Assembly: GCF_907165205.1 (NCBI RefSeq)
Contig: NC_058192.1
Location: 3,410,001 to 3,474,000, forward strand
Length of the DNA: 64,000 nt
Source of the DNA: Coccinella septempunctata
Lineage: Eukaryota > Arthropoda > Insecta > Coleoptera > Coccinellidae
Direction: 5' to 3'
Every line of letters starts with the position of its first letter. The stretch's first letter is position 1. The position numbers and the translations under genes were made by a program. The notes under the pieces were generated by a model. That model saw nothing but the letters and a program-made list of their open reading frames with translations, had not been told where the DNA came from and ran no database searches. Positions 46,601 to 58,560 of the stretch are shown here, piece after piece.

Positions 46601-49171
46601 GGCAGTGAAAAAAATACTGTAGACAAGAGAATAACCTCCTTGTAGCCATCCCAGATACTGAGGTGCATTAGAACTCTTAAACTAACCCATTATCCCAGAA
46701 TGGTGGAACCTGTTCACCTCATGAATATAATATCCCAATAACGCGTTTATTTTTCGGAAAATCTGGGACCACCCAGATCACACAAATTGATTTTCGCTTA
46801 GAATTTCCTTCTAGATGGACTCAAGTTAAACGTTAAATAATTTTACCACCCATGGCGATCGCCTTTCGGCAAGTTTGTACCACATTTATACTCATATGAA
46901 GTAATTATAAGAAGGTGTTCACTCTACCATTAATGATCTTATGAACCGTTAAGTGGGCCTATCCACACCTTAGAAAACGTGCTGGCATGTGCCAAGTTGA
47001 TAGGAATATATTACTGAAGCAAAATATGTCATCAGAACAAGGTACGGTGAACTCACTTGCAAAATTTCGTTTGTAGAAGAAGAAAACGGTAGTAATCGAT
47101 TAACATCCAGCAATGAGAAGAAGATTCTCTTTTCTGTATCTTCTATGACATATCACATCAACAGTCTGATAGCTCCCACTCATAAAAAACTTTTTTCAAT
47201 TAAGTAAATGCAAAATTGATTGTAAAACGACTGATTTCCAGGGAAAAAATGACAAATGAGTATAGTCAATTAAGTAGAAAATATCCCTGTGAGTTCAAGG
47301 GATCATCTTTGTAGTTAACCCCTCGAACTAGCTATTTTTGTTTCAGCGTCTAGCATCTCAAACCTCCGAGGGGTAAATATATTTCCGGAAAAAACATGCT
47401 TCCCCTTCATAAAAACAACTAGTGGTGGATATCTTTTATCGCCTTATTTTGTAGAAGCAATAATATCTTCCCTCAACAAACTATGTGTGATAACACATAT
47501 GGTTCAACCATTTCCGGTTGTCTCTATCAACCTCTCAACGTCGGTATTTGGAAAGGGTTTTGGAATATTTTTGCAAGTGATTCATTCCTCAAGGGTTCAA
47601 GGACATAAACTGTTTTCGTTGGGGGTTGAAGTCCAAGTGAAGACTGGGGAATTAGAACTGATGAATCTTATATCTTCAAACTATTATTTCGAGGACATAT
47701 CATGAAGTTTCTGAATCTATTTTCGTCTGATGTTCTGTTGGAAAATGTGTGAGACTTTTTTCGAGGTCGAAAAATAGTTTCATTGATTGCTACCAACCTT
47801 GAACCTAAGCGAAAATTCAACTCGGTTGTGAAATATAAGCGAGGAATGCCAGCCAAGTAATAAACTATATCTACCAATAAAAAAACCGAGGTATTCTCCA
47901 ACAGACTAAAATAAATATGTGCACAGGCAGAGATATTCATCAAGTCCATCTATTGTCTTTCATTAACATGAAAGCTGTTTGCTCACTAGGAGTTAATATC
48001 GGACTGATAACGAGTGTGACCTAAAAATTTCCAATTTACGACTTTATGTAAATCGTACTGCCAACACCGTATAGAGAGATAATATGCAAAACGTTTCTCC
48101 ATACAATCACACAATTGATGGTTCCTCAGACTCAGTGGGAGCAGTGTTGTCAATCAAAATGTCCGAATAACAATGGACGTTTTGAGAATCGATTCTTGGT
48201 ATGCAGATAATTTTATTCATACCTGCTCCCATAAAGAGGCTCGGAAAATGTTTGACGATTGCAAATCAGCAGATTTCCAGCTTTTCGATGTAAATCATGA
48301 ACAGAAATTGAAGAAAATCGTTTTTTACTTGACACCCTTGACTGAAGTGGCTGCTAGCTCTTATGTCATGTAATTACATTATTTACTCAAAACATAATTT
48401 GGGAAGATCAAACATAAATTGATTTTCAGTTTTCTCAACTCCTTGACTGACATCAGATGGGACGCTCATATAACTGCCACAATTATCCATCAACCTTAAC
48501 ATAAATTATTCCATCTCATTGCTGGATTACTGAAAGCCGAATCGAGTCAAATGAAGTCTTCCAAGTTCCCATAGAAATTATACAGCCTAACCATCTCCCA
48601 TTCAATTATAATGCGAACAAATTAGATTTCAATGTACTCCGAAGCAAGATTTCTTGCTTTCATTAGCGATTTGGAGGATGGTGTAACATTTGCGATTCAA
48701 ATGATCTCAGAACGTTCTCGGATGATGAAAAAAGGGGAGTGGAAAAGAAAAGGAAGAAAATGAACATGGGATAATCGTTTCTGCGACCTCTGAATCGTAC
48801 ACTTGGGAGGAGGATTCATCACCCAACAGGAGGAATCAGCCGCGTTGTTTTTCGGTTTATTTCTGACCATAAAATTCAAATTCCTCGGAATATTCATAAA
48901 TTTTAATTAGGGTAGCAACTGCGCATTCACGGTGATGAAAAATGACTTTAAATTTCAACTGGATGTTTGAAGTCTTCTTAGAATTCTGGGAGTTTCATAA
49001 TCAATACAGATTGTTCATAGGGGAGCACTCAATAAATAAACTGCTCCACATGAGTTAGGAATATTGACTTATTGTAAAAAAATATAGTTAAAATAAGATT
49101 TTTGTGATGAAATGTCATATAAATATGATTTCATGTTGGAAATTGATTTTAGCCTGTAGGTCTACAGCGTA
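43614..49171. other. unassigned DNA, probable intron
   Basis: About 5.5 kb without a recognised gene. A trinucleotide-rich tract (TTATTATTGTTGTTGTTATT) lies near 44737-44766. A CCCTGTATAGAG tip near 45370 resembles the shared element end. Frames at 44804-45085, 45675-45956 (+) and 47668-47949 (-) lack family features and look like chance frames in AT-rich DNA. Confidence 0.3.
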
Positions 49172-49173
49172 TA

Positions 49174-50260
49174 CAGGGCGGTTAAGAAAATCGAGTAAAG
49201 GAACGAAATTTTATTCCCAGAGAATTCAAGCATTTTAAAACTATCAATACAATGTATGGCCTCCACGGGCATCAATAACAGCTTGACATCTATTTTGCAT
49301 ACTACACACTAGGTAGTTGAACATTTCTTGAGGAATTTGGTTCCATAAACGGGGCAGAAGCTCTCTCAGATCATTTAAGGATTCTGGGGTAGGTTGATGA
49401 TTACCTAATCTTCTTTGGAGCATATCCCATGCTTTTTCTATGCAATTCAAATCTGGTGAGTGCGGAGGTATTGAGGAATACCAAGCTCTTCGCGCGCATT
49501 CTCAACTATGGCTGCACGGTGCGGTCTAGCGTTATAGTCTAGAAATCGAAAAGTTTCACCAATAGCAGCAATTTGCCACAACATTGTCAATGATATGCTC
49601 CCTATAGTGTAAGGCGGTCATATTTCCAGGACAAATGTTTAGATCTCTGCGCCCGTTGAAACATATCCCGGCCCATACCATAAACACTACCCCCTCGGAA
49701 TGGATGGACTTCTTGGACATAGCGACGATTACGGGGTATGCGTGGGATTGTCCATACCCTTATTCTTCGAGAATCTGAAAATCGTCCATATCTGGATTCA
49801 TCAGTGAAAAAGGCACTACGCCATTGATCGTTCGAATTGATTTGTTGCCTTGCCAATTCCAGTCTTTGACGCTTATGGCCACGTGTTAATGGAACTCCTC
49901 TAAATGGTCGTCTAGAACATAGATTCACCTCTCTCAAACGTCCTTTGATGGTTTCGATGGAAACTTGGACCCCATCTGCATTTTGAAGAGTATTGCGTAG
50001 CATTCTACACGTAGATGTAAGGTTCATTCTAGCCGAAAAGTTGATGAAACGATCCTGAGCAGGTGTTGATTTTCGTCGCCCACCAAGCCTTGGTCTTTCC
50101 ACCACGGAACCTGTCTCCCTGAACCTATTCCAAAGTCGAGATATCACACTTTGGCTGACTTGGAGCCTTTCCGCTACAACAACCTGAGTTAGGCCGCCCT
50201 GTAGCATTCCGATAGCCCTATTAGCCTCAGCGTTCGTTTATTTACGTCTTGGCATTTTCA
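49174..50260 (-). mobile_element. Tc1-like transposon, second family, 5' end missing
   Basis: The 3' end at 49174 reads CAGGGCGGTTAAGAAAATCG and is preceded by TA (49172-49173). It encodes a Tc1-like transposase on the minus strand clearly different in sequence from family 1. I could not find the matching inverted end beyond 50260, so the 5' terminal part is probably lost or too decayed. Confidence 0.85.
49244..50255 (-). pseudogene. Tc1-like transposase, second family, several lesions
   Basis: The likely start is the ATG at 50255-50253 (MPRRK), but codon 6 is a stop. The frame then runs from LQGGLTQVVVAERLQVSQ, a helix-turn-helix region, through FTDESRYG with the first catalytic Asp. It shifts near 49660, where GRDMFQRAQRS replaces the expected W-G-G-type motif. 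The second catalytic site reads FLDYNARPHR where the family has DDN, so the second Asp is Tyr. Another one-base shift near 49460 precedes SPDLNCIEKAWD, which contains the third residue, Glu. The end GGHTLY plus stop resembles GGNTKY of family 1. This copy is older and more damaged than the family 1 copies. Confidence 0.88.
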
Positions 50261-51465
50261 GAAAACTGGTTTCAAATCGAAGCCGTTGATGAACTGACTT
50301 CATTTCAAAATAAGAACATTCATGAAGCATATGCAAAGAACCAAACTTCAGAAAAAAGGCGACCAGATTGACGAAATTTCTCATTCTGATTTTTATTGGA
50401 TCGATTCAAGTTGTTATTGAGTTTTAAATGATTTCACAGTGATTTTCTCGAAGATTACTTACTCTTCTGAATACGATATCCCCAACTCTTATGGAGCAGT
50501 ATAGTATTCCATTCGAGATGCTATTTGAACTACGTCTTGCTGAAATGATGCTATGATGATAAACAATCACATGTACAACAATTGGAGCGATGAAACTCCA
50601 GATTTCAGGAGTCTGTCGAAGCCGAACCTTTCTTGTGGAACTTTCAGCGTTTTTTCTTCGCATATACCCAAGAAATCTTCAGACGTGCTAACGAATGAAC
50701 TTCGCAATTTCCTTTTTACGGCTTTCTTCAAATTGTGGCCTCCAGAAAACAACGAGCTAAGGCCCAACAAAAAACCTGTCGGCATTCTCCCCGTCTAATT
50801 CACACGTTACTCAACGCCTGGGAGCCAAACGAAAAACAGCTCGAACTTCACAGGGCCCTTTCCAGCAAAAACAAAGAGTCCTCGTATCGGTAACCCACAT
50901 CGAAATTTATGGAACTCCAATATCGAGACGTCCAATAAAGAATGGGGCATTTCCCGATGGCGTAGGAGATGTGGAACTGTTGTTCCGGAACGGTGCCAGC
51001 AGATTTGAATTTCAAATGGATTATTCGCTCGTTATTTCATCAGAGCCATTCCGACTATCAATGAACTCGATTCCTGCGGTTCGGCGGGAATTCTAGGTGG
51101 ATAATCCAATTAGAGTGTGGATGCGACGAGGGGTAATTTTTTGGGATTGTATTCCAGGTCCTAGATTTTGAGGATACTCCAGTATCTGGGATGGGTTCAA
51201 GGACGTGAAGTTACCTCCTCGCTCCTGAGAATTTCTAGTCCAAAGCAGGCGATCTGGAGTTTCATCCTCCTCCCTAAAGAATCTGCAGTCATCAAACTTC
51301 CTACTACTGGATCTCAAGTGTTAAGGTTCCCAAGGAACTTTTTGGAGTTTTCCAGTCTCGGAAGATTTCTCCTTCGGTTTTTTCCTCTCCTGGAACTCTT
51401 GTAGTTGTGCCCTTTTCCTGGCAAGTGTATTGACGATTTGTACCATTTTGTTGTTGGATGTACAC
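50261..51465. other. unassigned DNA, probable intron
   Basis: 50550-51410 has overlapping frames on both strands (50553-50798, 51168-51404 plus and mirrors), none with family features. It is a little GC-richer than the surroundings. Nothing else recognised. Confidence 0.3.
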
Positions 51466-52590
51466 CAGGACAGAAGGGGTGACAGCGCGTGGTAGCGGTT
51501 TTGTTAAATAGTACAAAATATATCGAGCCAGGTCATTTCATTGATTAATTCGAGGTCGTAGATTACGAATATGCAATTAGATTTTTTGTAGGATCAGTAT
51601 TTTAGGATATAAATCACTTTTAGTGGAAAATTGCGAAAAAATTGGTCAACTTTGAGGAGCTGTAGCAGCCAGAAAAAGAGAATTAGACATATGCTGATTT
51701 TTTTGACGATAGATAGATCCTTTGCAAATAGAGAATTTTAAATTTCATTCATCTACCGCGAACAGTTCAGATTTTATGATTTTTTCCGCGAAGGTCCAAA
51801 TTTCCCAATTTTTCATCGACCATAACTTGAAAAATAAATTTTTAAAAAAATATCTGTTTGCATATTCGTTATCTTCGCCCTTGAATTAGTCGACAGTGTA
51901 AATTTGGTTTCGATCGGAGACAAAAAATATTTTTCAAAAAATCGCAATTTTTCCATGCATATGTATGGAAAATTTGAAAAATTTCCGATCTCTCCGATTT
52001 CCACCAAAATTGGATTATTTACTAAATCGGGGGCGTAGATCATGAATATGCAAACAGAATTTTGCTGAAAGGATTAGTTTTCAAGTTATGGTCGATGATA
52101 AATTCGAATTTTTGGACCTTCGCGGAAAAAATCATAAAATCTGAACTGTTCGCGGTAGGTAAATGAATATTAGATTTTTTCATTTGAAAAGGATCAATCT
52201 ATCACCAAAAAAATCAGCATCTGTACAGCGTCTCTTTTCTGGATGCTACATCTCTTCAAAGTTGACCATTTTTTGAAAATTTTAATTTTTCACTAAAAGC
52301 GATTTATTTCCTGAAATATTAATCTTAACTAAAATCTAATTTCATATTCGTAATCTACGACCTCGAATTAGTCCAAAAAATGATCCGGGTCGATATAGTT
52401 CGAAAAATAAAAAAATTTCGGATTTAGAAAAATTTCGTCTGCTACTTGTGTTTACCCGCGCTCTACCACCGAACAAAAAATTACTCGTTCAGCTATATCG
52501 ACCCTGGTCATTCTACTGACTAATTCGAGGTCGTAGATCCGAAATATGCATTTAGATTTTTCCTAGGATCAGTATTTTGAAAAATAAATC
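51466..52590. mobile_element. hAT-like palindrome element, second copy, truncated
   Basis: The left flank CAGGACAGAAGGGGTGACAG and the following GCGCGTGG and GTTAAATAGTACAAAATATA parallel the left part of the 38137 element (GCAGCGCGTG and AAATAGTACAAATTATA). It contains one full palindromic unit, the ~100-bp spacer (TTTACCCGCGCTCTACCACC) and the first ~95 bp of a second unit (from 52494), then stops. No right terminal repeat. Confidence 0.6.
51519..52397. repeat. 879-bp near-palindrome, unit 3
   Basis: Same structure as the units at 38237 and 39214. It starts TATATCGAGCCAGGTCATTT, is centred near 51960 at CCATGCATATGTATGG, and ends TGATCCGGGTCGATATA. The next unit begins 975 bp after this one, matching the 977-bp period of the first array. 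Confidence 0.87.
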
Positions 52591-52593
52591 AGT

Positions 52594-55500
52594 TTGCAGT
52601 TTATACTTTTCTTCGGAAAACTTCTGATTCCACTTATTCATCCTCAATACAACACCTATCCCTTGATAAATCCCCACATACAGTACGCGTTCACGTTCGA
52701 ACAAGTCCAAAATGTAGGAGCTATATTAAATCACCCCGTTTCAACAGTGAACATAAACAAGTACTCGCCTCGGGATGTCACTGACATCCCGTAGTTCAAA
52801 TAGGTATAATTTGGGATAAAACGATTCTATTTTTCGATCAGTGACGTCATTGAAACGAAATCAGTCCTTCTGATTTATACCTCGACACGGTAACAAGCCA
52901 CAATTACATCAGCCACTCACTACTTATTTATGTACGAATAGGTCAGAGCATCATACCTTTACATCACCTTGATTGTTTGTGATTGAAACGTTAATTGAGG
53001 AGGTTTAGGTTCGGCTACTAGATCATTCAACAAATCAACTGATGTTTAATCGTATATGCAGGAGGATTTTCAATTTCGATAATAAGTTATTTGATAGAAT
53101 CATCAGAATTCGTAATCCCTTCTCATAGATATCAATTTTCAATAGGATGGGGTTATATCTCTGAGCCAACATCTTTGGATTATACACAAATTATAAAAAG
53201 GTTTCATGAAATATGAAAAATCGAAAGAAGAAATATGATGCACCTAAATTTCGAGACCAGTGTTCCTCAGTATCCATTCCAACCGCTGACCACACACACA
53301 GTGTTAGAATATGAAGATTTATTTTCATTTATTAAATAATTCCGTCTTTTGTAAGTTAGTTTCCTTATAGGGAAAGTGTCCCAGTGGAGCGAGTAAACCA
53401 ATCGTGGCAACTATCGTTAAGTGGTATAGTAGTGTTTGCCCTACATCTCGGAACATCTGTATTTGTTCTTGTAATGAAAGTCTTAGAAACGGACCACAGG
53501 AAAGTCTAGTGCGTTTTTTGAGTGGATCGTTGATATACAGGTATCCTCTTCATTACTTTGTTGAAAGTCTTATTTGACATATCACAATCGATGGTACATT
53601 TATGGTATGCCTTGCCTTGGGCCTGATGGTTTTTGGATATTTGTCTCACTTCGAAAGAAATTTTTCTAGAATCGTTCCAAAATCGAAATGCCAAACAAGG
53701 CTCTACGAATTCTTCAAGATGGTCAACCGTGTATTGAAGAAATCGAAAGATTGATCATCTGTTTGGGAAGCAATCAATTCTGATTTGACAAGCACGTTAT
53801 CCAAATGTCTTGGAGCATTTAGGATACGTCTCAATCCTTTTGTCCTTCATCAGATATTCTCCGTTAGAAATAGCGCGAGTTGCATAGGAAACTAGATGTA
53901 TTTACGAAACGTACATCGTTTAAATGAAGTGGATGTCAAATCAAGTCGTAGGCGACTAACTGATCGTGCCTTGAGGCTTAATGGGTGAATATCAAATAAA
54001 ATTAATATATTCATTCATAAGAACACACATTCAACCAGTTGAAACGACCCGTTGGGTAAACATGATCGAAGATAATAATTTGTTGCAATTCGAGGAACTC
54101 TGAAATGTAATGTTATATTTTGACGAGTATTTTGTTCAATACTTGGTGATATGTTGCATTTTGAGATCTAGTATATTTGCGGTTTTTTTTTGTGTAACTT
54201 TGGTGTATCACATTCCACAGTTTCATTTCTGGAAATAAGCCTCAAAGATGCTGTTAAATATTCAAATGAAGACACAAAAAGAACTGAATAGGGTGTGAAG
54301 AGAATTCCCAGGGGATGTTCAATGGTAATTTATCCGCTTGTTATCGACAAAAAACTTGACATGAAGTAAAAAGTCACCCGCTGATCAAACCCCAGTAAAA
54401 TCTATGGTTGACTTCGTCTGCCTTACCCGAAAATGATGAAGCGATAAAAGGTTCCGCCTTGAAATTAAAAGCCATAAATAACAGTTAAACAGTATACTTA
54501 GTCGAGTTCTTCAGAGGGATGTGAGCCGTGCTACCTAATAAGGGTTGAATTCCACCTCAGCGTTGAGAGAAGAACTCGGTGACATAAATTGGGCATGCAG
54601 CTTCCTGAATGTGCAATTGAGTTCGAAAGTTTCCCATGTCGAAGGAGATTTCTACTCGCAAGTCATTAGAGAAATGAAAATACGGAAATAAATGGTAATC
54701 GTTAGGTATGTGGTCTTTTTCTGATGTTTCAGACATTGACTGAATGACGGAATGAATTGATGTAATCGTTCTCATCATTCTTGGCCGCTCAGTCAGAATG
54801 ATCAACCTCACAATCAGATCACGCACTACATAAAGAATAATTTTTCATGATAGCGAATAATGAGCTCATAACACGAAAACTGATGCTACAGATATATGTA
54901 TAACCTGTTTCGTTAATTGTTATCATAGAAACCAATGATTTTCTACATCTATTTGAGAGAAACATTCCCATATTCAAGTTTTAGTCAGATGATATTTCCA
55001 GCAACTGATCGTACCTGCGTGCTAATGAAAACATGGCTGTCTGATGCAAGAAAATAAGATTATGAAGGCTGCATTTGATCAAATTTCGTTTTTGCCCTTG
55101 ATAGAGTGGCTGTCTGAACTTCCAAAGCTATCAATTGCTTCCATTATGAAATCTCTTGGTCTGGGATAAGTGAAGTGCTAAATTGAATCAGTTGCTTACT
55201 CGAGCAAGCAGGAGAAAAAGGAGAAAAAGTTTGGTGGAACGAGTTCTACTGAAGCTCCTTCCTTTTTTTCTGCAATAGGAGCTGATACAATTTAATCCAG
55301 TCGGTGAAACTGGAATTTGCTCCGACAGTGGAAGATGATGAACGTTAATCGTCTTAAGCTGGATGAAATATTAGAATAAAAGGGACTGTGCCCATTTTCA
55401 ACGTGAAAATTGCATTGTTTTGGAACTCTAGGTACTGCACAGTTTTCAACGAAATATATTCAGTCGGTTGTTTCATGAACGTTATGTCTAATCACTATTC

Positions 55501-56949
55501 ATAACGAAATACAGTCGAATTTGAAAACCAAATGTAGGAACCTGATATGCTACCTGCTTAATAAGCACCTTATGTAACAGAGCCACCGCTTGGTGGTGAT
55601 GTATTCATACAAATTATCGAATAGATGGGTAATTAGCGTAGAGCTGCTTATGGAAGACGAAGGTAGTAATGATAATAATACCGACAGTAGGTTTGAAATC
55701 ACGTACCTACAACAATTTGGTCTGGAGGGAACTGATTTTGATCTCATCAAATGATTCAAGATTACGAGCTTTGAAAGCTGAGTTATTCATTAACGAGCGA
55801 TACCTATTGTCAAAACTTCATTGTTGTGCACAATTTTGATCTGTTTGTTCTCGATTGAGTTGAACTTTATTATCAAATAATATGATGGGGTTAGAAACTT
55901 GGTTCCAAGTTGTTTTCTTTCTGCATTCACAGTTATCAAATTTTAATTGATGATGATGATAAACGTTATCATTCTATCCCACAGAAAGTAGTATACAATT
56001 GACGATTAGTTGAATCTATCGGATCCCCATTCAGTTGTGTTAATAGTGTCCATTAAGGTTGGTGAGATTAAATATTCAAATAATGGATGTGAATCGATAT
56101 AAGGCAAGTGAATGAAAAGAACACAAAGCAAAGGCTAAAGTTAGTCAACAAGAGGTATCTTTCTGTCATTCTATTGATGCAGTAGATACATTTTTGAACA
56201 GCTTATTCATTAAATCTGTTCGGTTAGGGGATAAGTAAGGAATTGCTTCAATATTCCTTGACATCGATATACAATTTTTTGTCTCTGTTAAATCGAAAAT
56301 GTGGACATCCCAGCACAAATTTTTCATTCAAATTCTTGGAGCTCCTCAATGTTATCGGTCCAGAAATCCCAATGATAGATGGAAACATGTTCTAGCAGCG
56401 GGTTTCATAAAACCTTGATTGCCTGATCAACGATTTGACAGTAACTCGATTTCTACAACGTAATCACTGAAAACTTTTTATTTCTGAATATGTATATGAA
56501 CATCATAAGTTCGCGCGAGAATGATATTCTGAATGGACATGACTGAATTTTCGATTGAAAACAAATTGACATCTATTCGCCAATCAAGCGTTGATTCTCC
56601 GATTAAGCTTTATGACACCCGCGGAAGTCTATCTAATTTTGAATTAAATCCATCAAAAATTCCCTGAAATTGGCCAGTTTATCTTCATCCATTTCACGAA
56701 TCTTCTGTTGTGACAACATATGAGGTAATTTGGACAATTGTATCTAGAGACAATCTTGTAATTGTCTAATAGATGAAAATTATTTGTGCCACAATTAATT
56801 GTTTCGTCATATTTTTGATGATAGTATATTCTTACTCTTTTTCTTCTTTGATATATACATTTGAATTCAGAATTTCCCGATTATTTATTATGAATAGTTC
56901 CTATATCTTGGAAACTGAAATTCAACAGCACCCCATCCACTCCACTCAC
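52594..56949. other. unassigned DNA, probable start of intron 1
   Basis: About 4.3 kb leading to the donor of the first-exon candidate. No repeat family or gene recognised. Frames at 53506-53694, 54557-54826 and 55550-55759 (-) show no family features. Confidence 0.3.
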
Positions 56950-57036
56950 CTTTTGTAACAAGTGCAAAGGCGGGCTTATGACAGGGGTAGGTTTTTTCTT
57001 TTCCTGATGACAAAGGCAAGATTTCATCCACGGCAT
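56950..57036 (-). CDS. candidate first coding exon of the tensin-like gene
   Basis: On the minus strand an ATG with A at -3 (AAAG before it) opens 29 codons beginning MPWMKSCLCHQEKKKPT. They end at a strong ACAAAAG|GTGAGT donor in phase 0. The next recognised exon on this strand (18261-18147) also starts in phase 0, so joining them keeps the frame and puts a C1 domain about 10 residues after the junction. A short N-terminal lead before a C1 domain is how, as I recall, tensin 2 begins. A second in-frame ATG (57027) has a poorer context. A different frame (VDEILPLSSGKEKTYPCHKP) is also open across the donor, so the reading is not certain. A CpG-rich block lies just upstream. A run of T and GTGATGAG before it could be an acceptor, so an extra leader intron is possible. 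Confidence 0.4.
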
Positions 57037-57420
57037 CTTTACTCGAACTCAAAAACTCATCACAAAAAAAAATTAAGGGTGATTGAATGAATATCACTCC
57101 CAGTCACAGAGTAAATCAAAAACTTAATGCATGTTTGTTAGCATCGAGAGGGCTTCAGTTCGAATCATCGTGAGAAAGCGGAGCGTGTTCGTTGACGTTT
57201 CGGCGTTTATAAGCGCTCATCAGGAGCGGACGGCAAGCGTTGACGCTTCGAGATCCCGGCCGCGACTGACAGCGTGCAGAGAGCCGGTGCCAAGTCGGTT
57301 TACCGGAACGGAACTACGGCGGAGGATATAAAACAAACGGAGATGTGATTCTGTGTTCTGCATCTACCGTCCGGGCTTTGGGTCGTAGTAGGCGTGGAGG
57401 AAGTGCATTGTATGAATGGC
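57037..57420 (-). promoter_or_regulatory. CpG-rich block: candidate promoter and 5' UTR
   Basis: 57140-57420 is rich in CpG, unlike the AT-rich DNA on both sides. On the minus strand it contains a TCAGTC initiator-like hexamer (about 57269) and CTTATAAACG (57203-57212). A short upstream frame (ATG-CAT-TAA) lies near 57130. On the plus strand GATATAAAAC (57321-57330) could equally be a TATA box. The minus-strand direction is preferred only because the exon candidate follows there. Confidence 0.4.
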
Positions 57421-57655
57421 GTAGTGGAATTGATGGAATTCCTGCGGTATAATAAGCTCGCGCTATTGGTATTCAATGTTATAATGCAATTACTGTTATT
57501 GGGGGTTATAGAGGTGCTTTCGTAGAGTAATTGTTCCTCTTACCATAGCTTGGTATTGTGTTAATTCGTTTTGGAATATCCCAATTGTATCTAGCCTTTT
57601 CGAAATTCATCATTCCTGAATGAGAAAACAATGGGAAATTAAAATAGGTATACAG

Positions 57656-57900
57656 GGTGGGCTTTTGAAAACGAAACAAATGGAATAACAGGCGCGAAAT
57701 GAACTTTTTCCAGAAAATTCTCGATTATTGATTAAGGGGCACAACTTTTGAGATTAACCCTATATTTTGAATTGAACAGATGAGGTATGTGATAGGTACC
57801 TCATTTGAAAGGTGTTTCTATTCTGAGTTCAGCATATTTGAATTTTTTTCATTCGATCCATTCGATTTCGAGATATTCAAATTTGAATTTTTTTCAGTAA
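57656..57900 (+). repeat. element end with TACAGGGTGGG tip
   Basis: Starts TATACAGGGTGGGCTTTTG and continues with sequence of dispersed-repeat character up to the family B array. No partner end identified. Confidence 0.45.
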
Positions 57901-57903
57901 AAA

Positions 57904-58560
57904 GTTGGGTTCAGTTAAAACTTCCTCAAGACCGAACGGTTGTGCCGAGATGGATGAAATTCTCAGATTTAATACTAGAATAGCTGCTCTTTCAGAATAT
58001 GTATAACATTTGGATCTGCGATAATTTTCCTGGAAGAAAAAGACTCGAAAGTTGACTTTCGAAAAATTCTCAAAAAGTTGGGTTCAGTTAAAACTTCCTC
58101 AAGAACGAACGGTTGTACCGAGATAGATAAAATTCTCAGATTTAATACTAGAAGGGTTGCTCTTTCAGAATATGTATAACATTCAGATCTACGATCATTT
58201 TCCTGGAAGAAAAACTACTCGAACTTTGACCTTCGAAAAATTCCCAAAAAGTTAAGGACAGTTAAAACTTCCTCAAGACCGAACGGTTGTACCGAGATGG
58301 ATGAAATTCTCAGATTTATTACTAGAAGAGTTACTCTTTCATAAAAATTCAGTCTCCGAATTTGAAAGTTTGGTTTTCGAACACGCTGAATCTATTGCGA
58401 ACAATTTCGAAATGTCATTTTTCAAAAATTGCAAATTTCAATCTGCAATATCTCCTGTTATATTCTTGTGATCAAATTGGCATTTCCGATTATAGTGATG
58501 ATAACTTGGCAAAATTTACTTTTCGAAATTCTTCCTGAATATTCCTAGCGAACAGTGAGA
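57904..58560 (-). repeat. family B, inverted, 174-bp tandem array
   Basis: The subunit beginning GTTGGGTTCAGTTAAAACTT occurs at 57904, 58077 and 58251, i.e. steps of 173 and 174 bp. The third is shortened. Each unit holds CCTCAAGACCGAACGGTTGT and TTTCAGAATATGTATAACAT. It is followed by the family B flank (AACACGCTGAATCTATTGCG, then CAAAAATTGCAAATTTCAAT), which is the inverse of 11450-11550. This is the best tandem example of the subunit in the window. Confidence 0.85.

Noticed and set aside
43614..49171. Search for CRISPR-like or regularly spaced repeats in the long unassigned stretch
   Set aside because: Only a short trinucleotide tract was seen, with no regular spacing, and the genome is eukaryotic.
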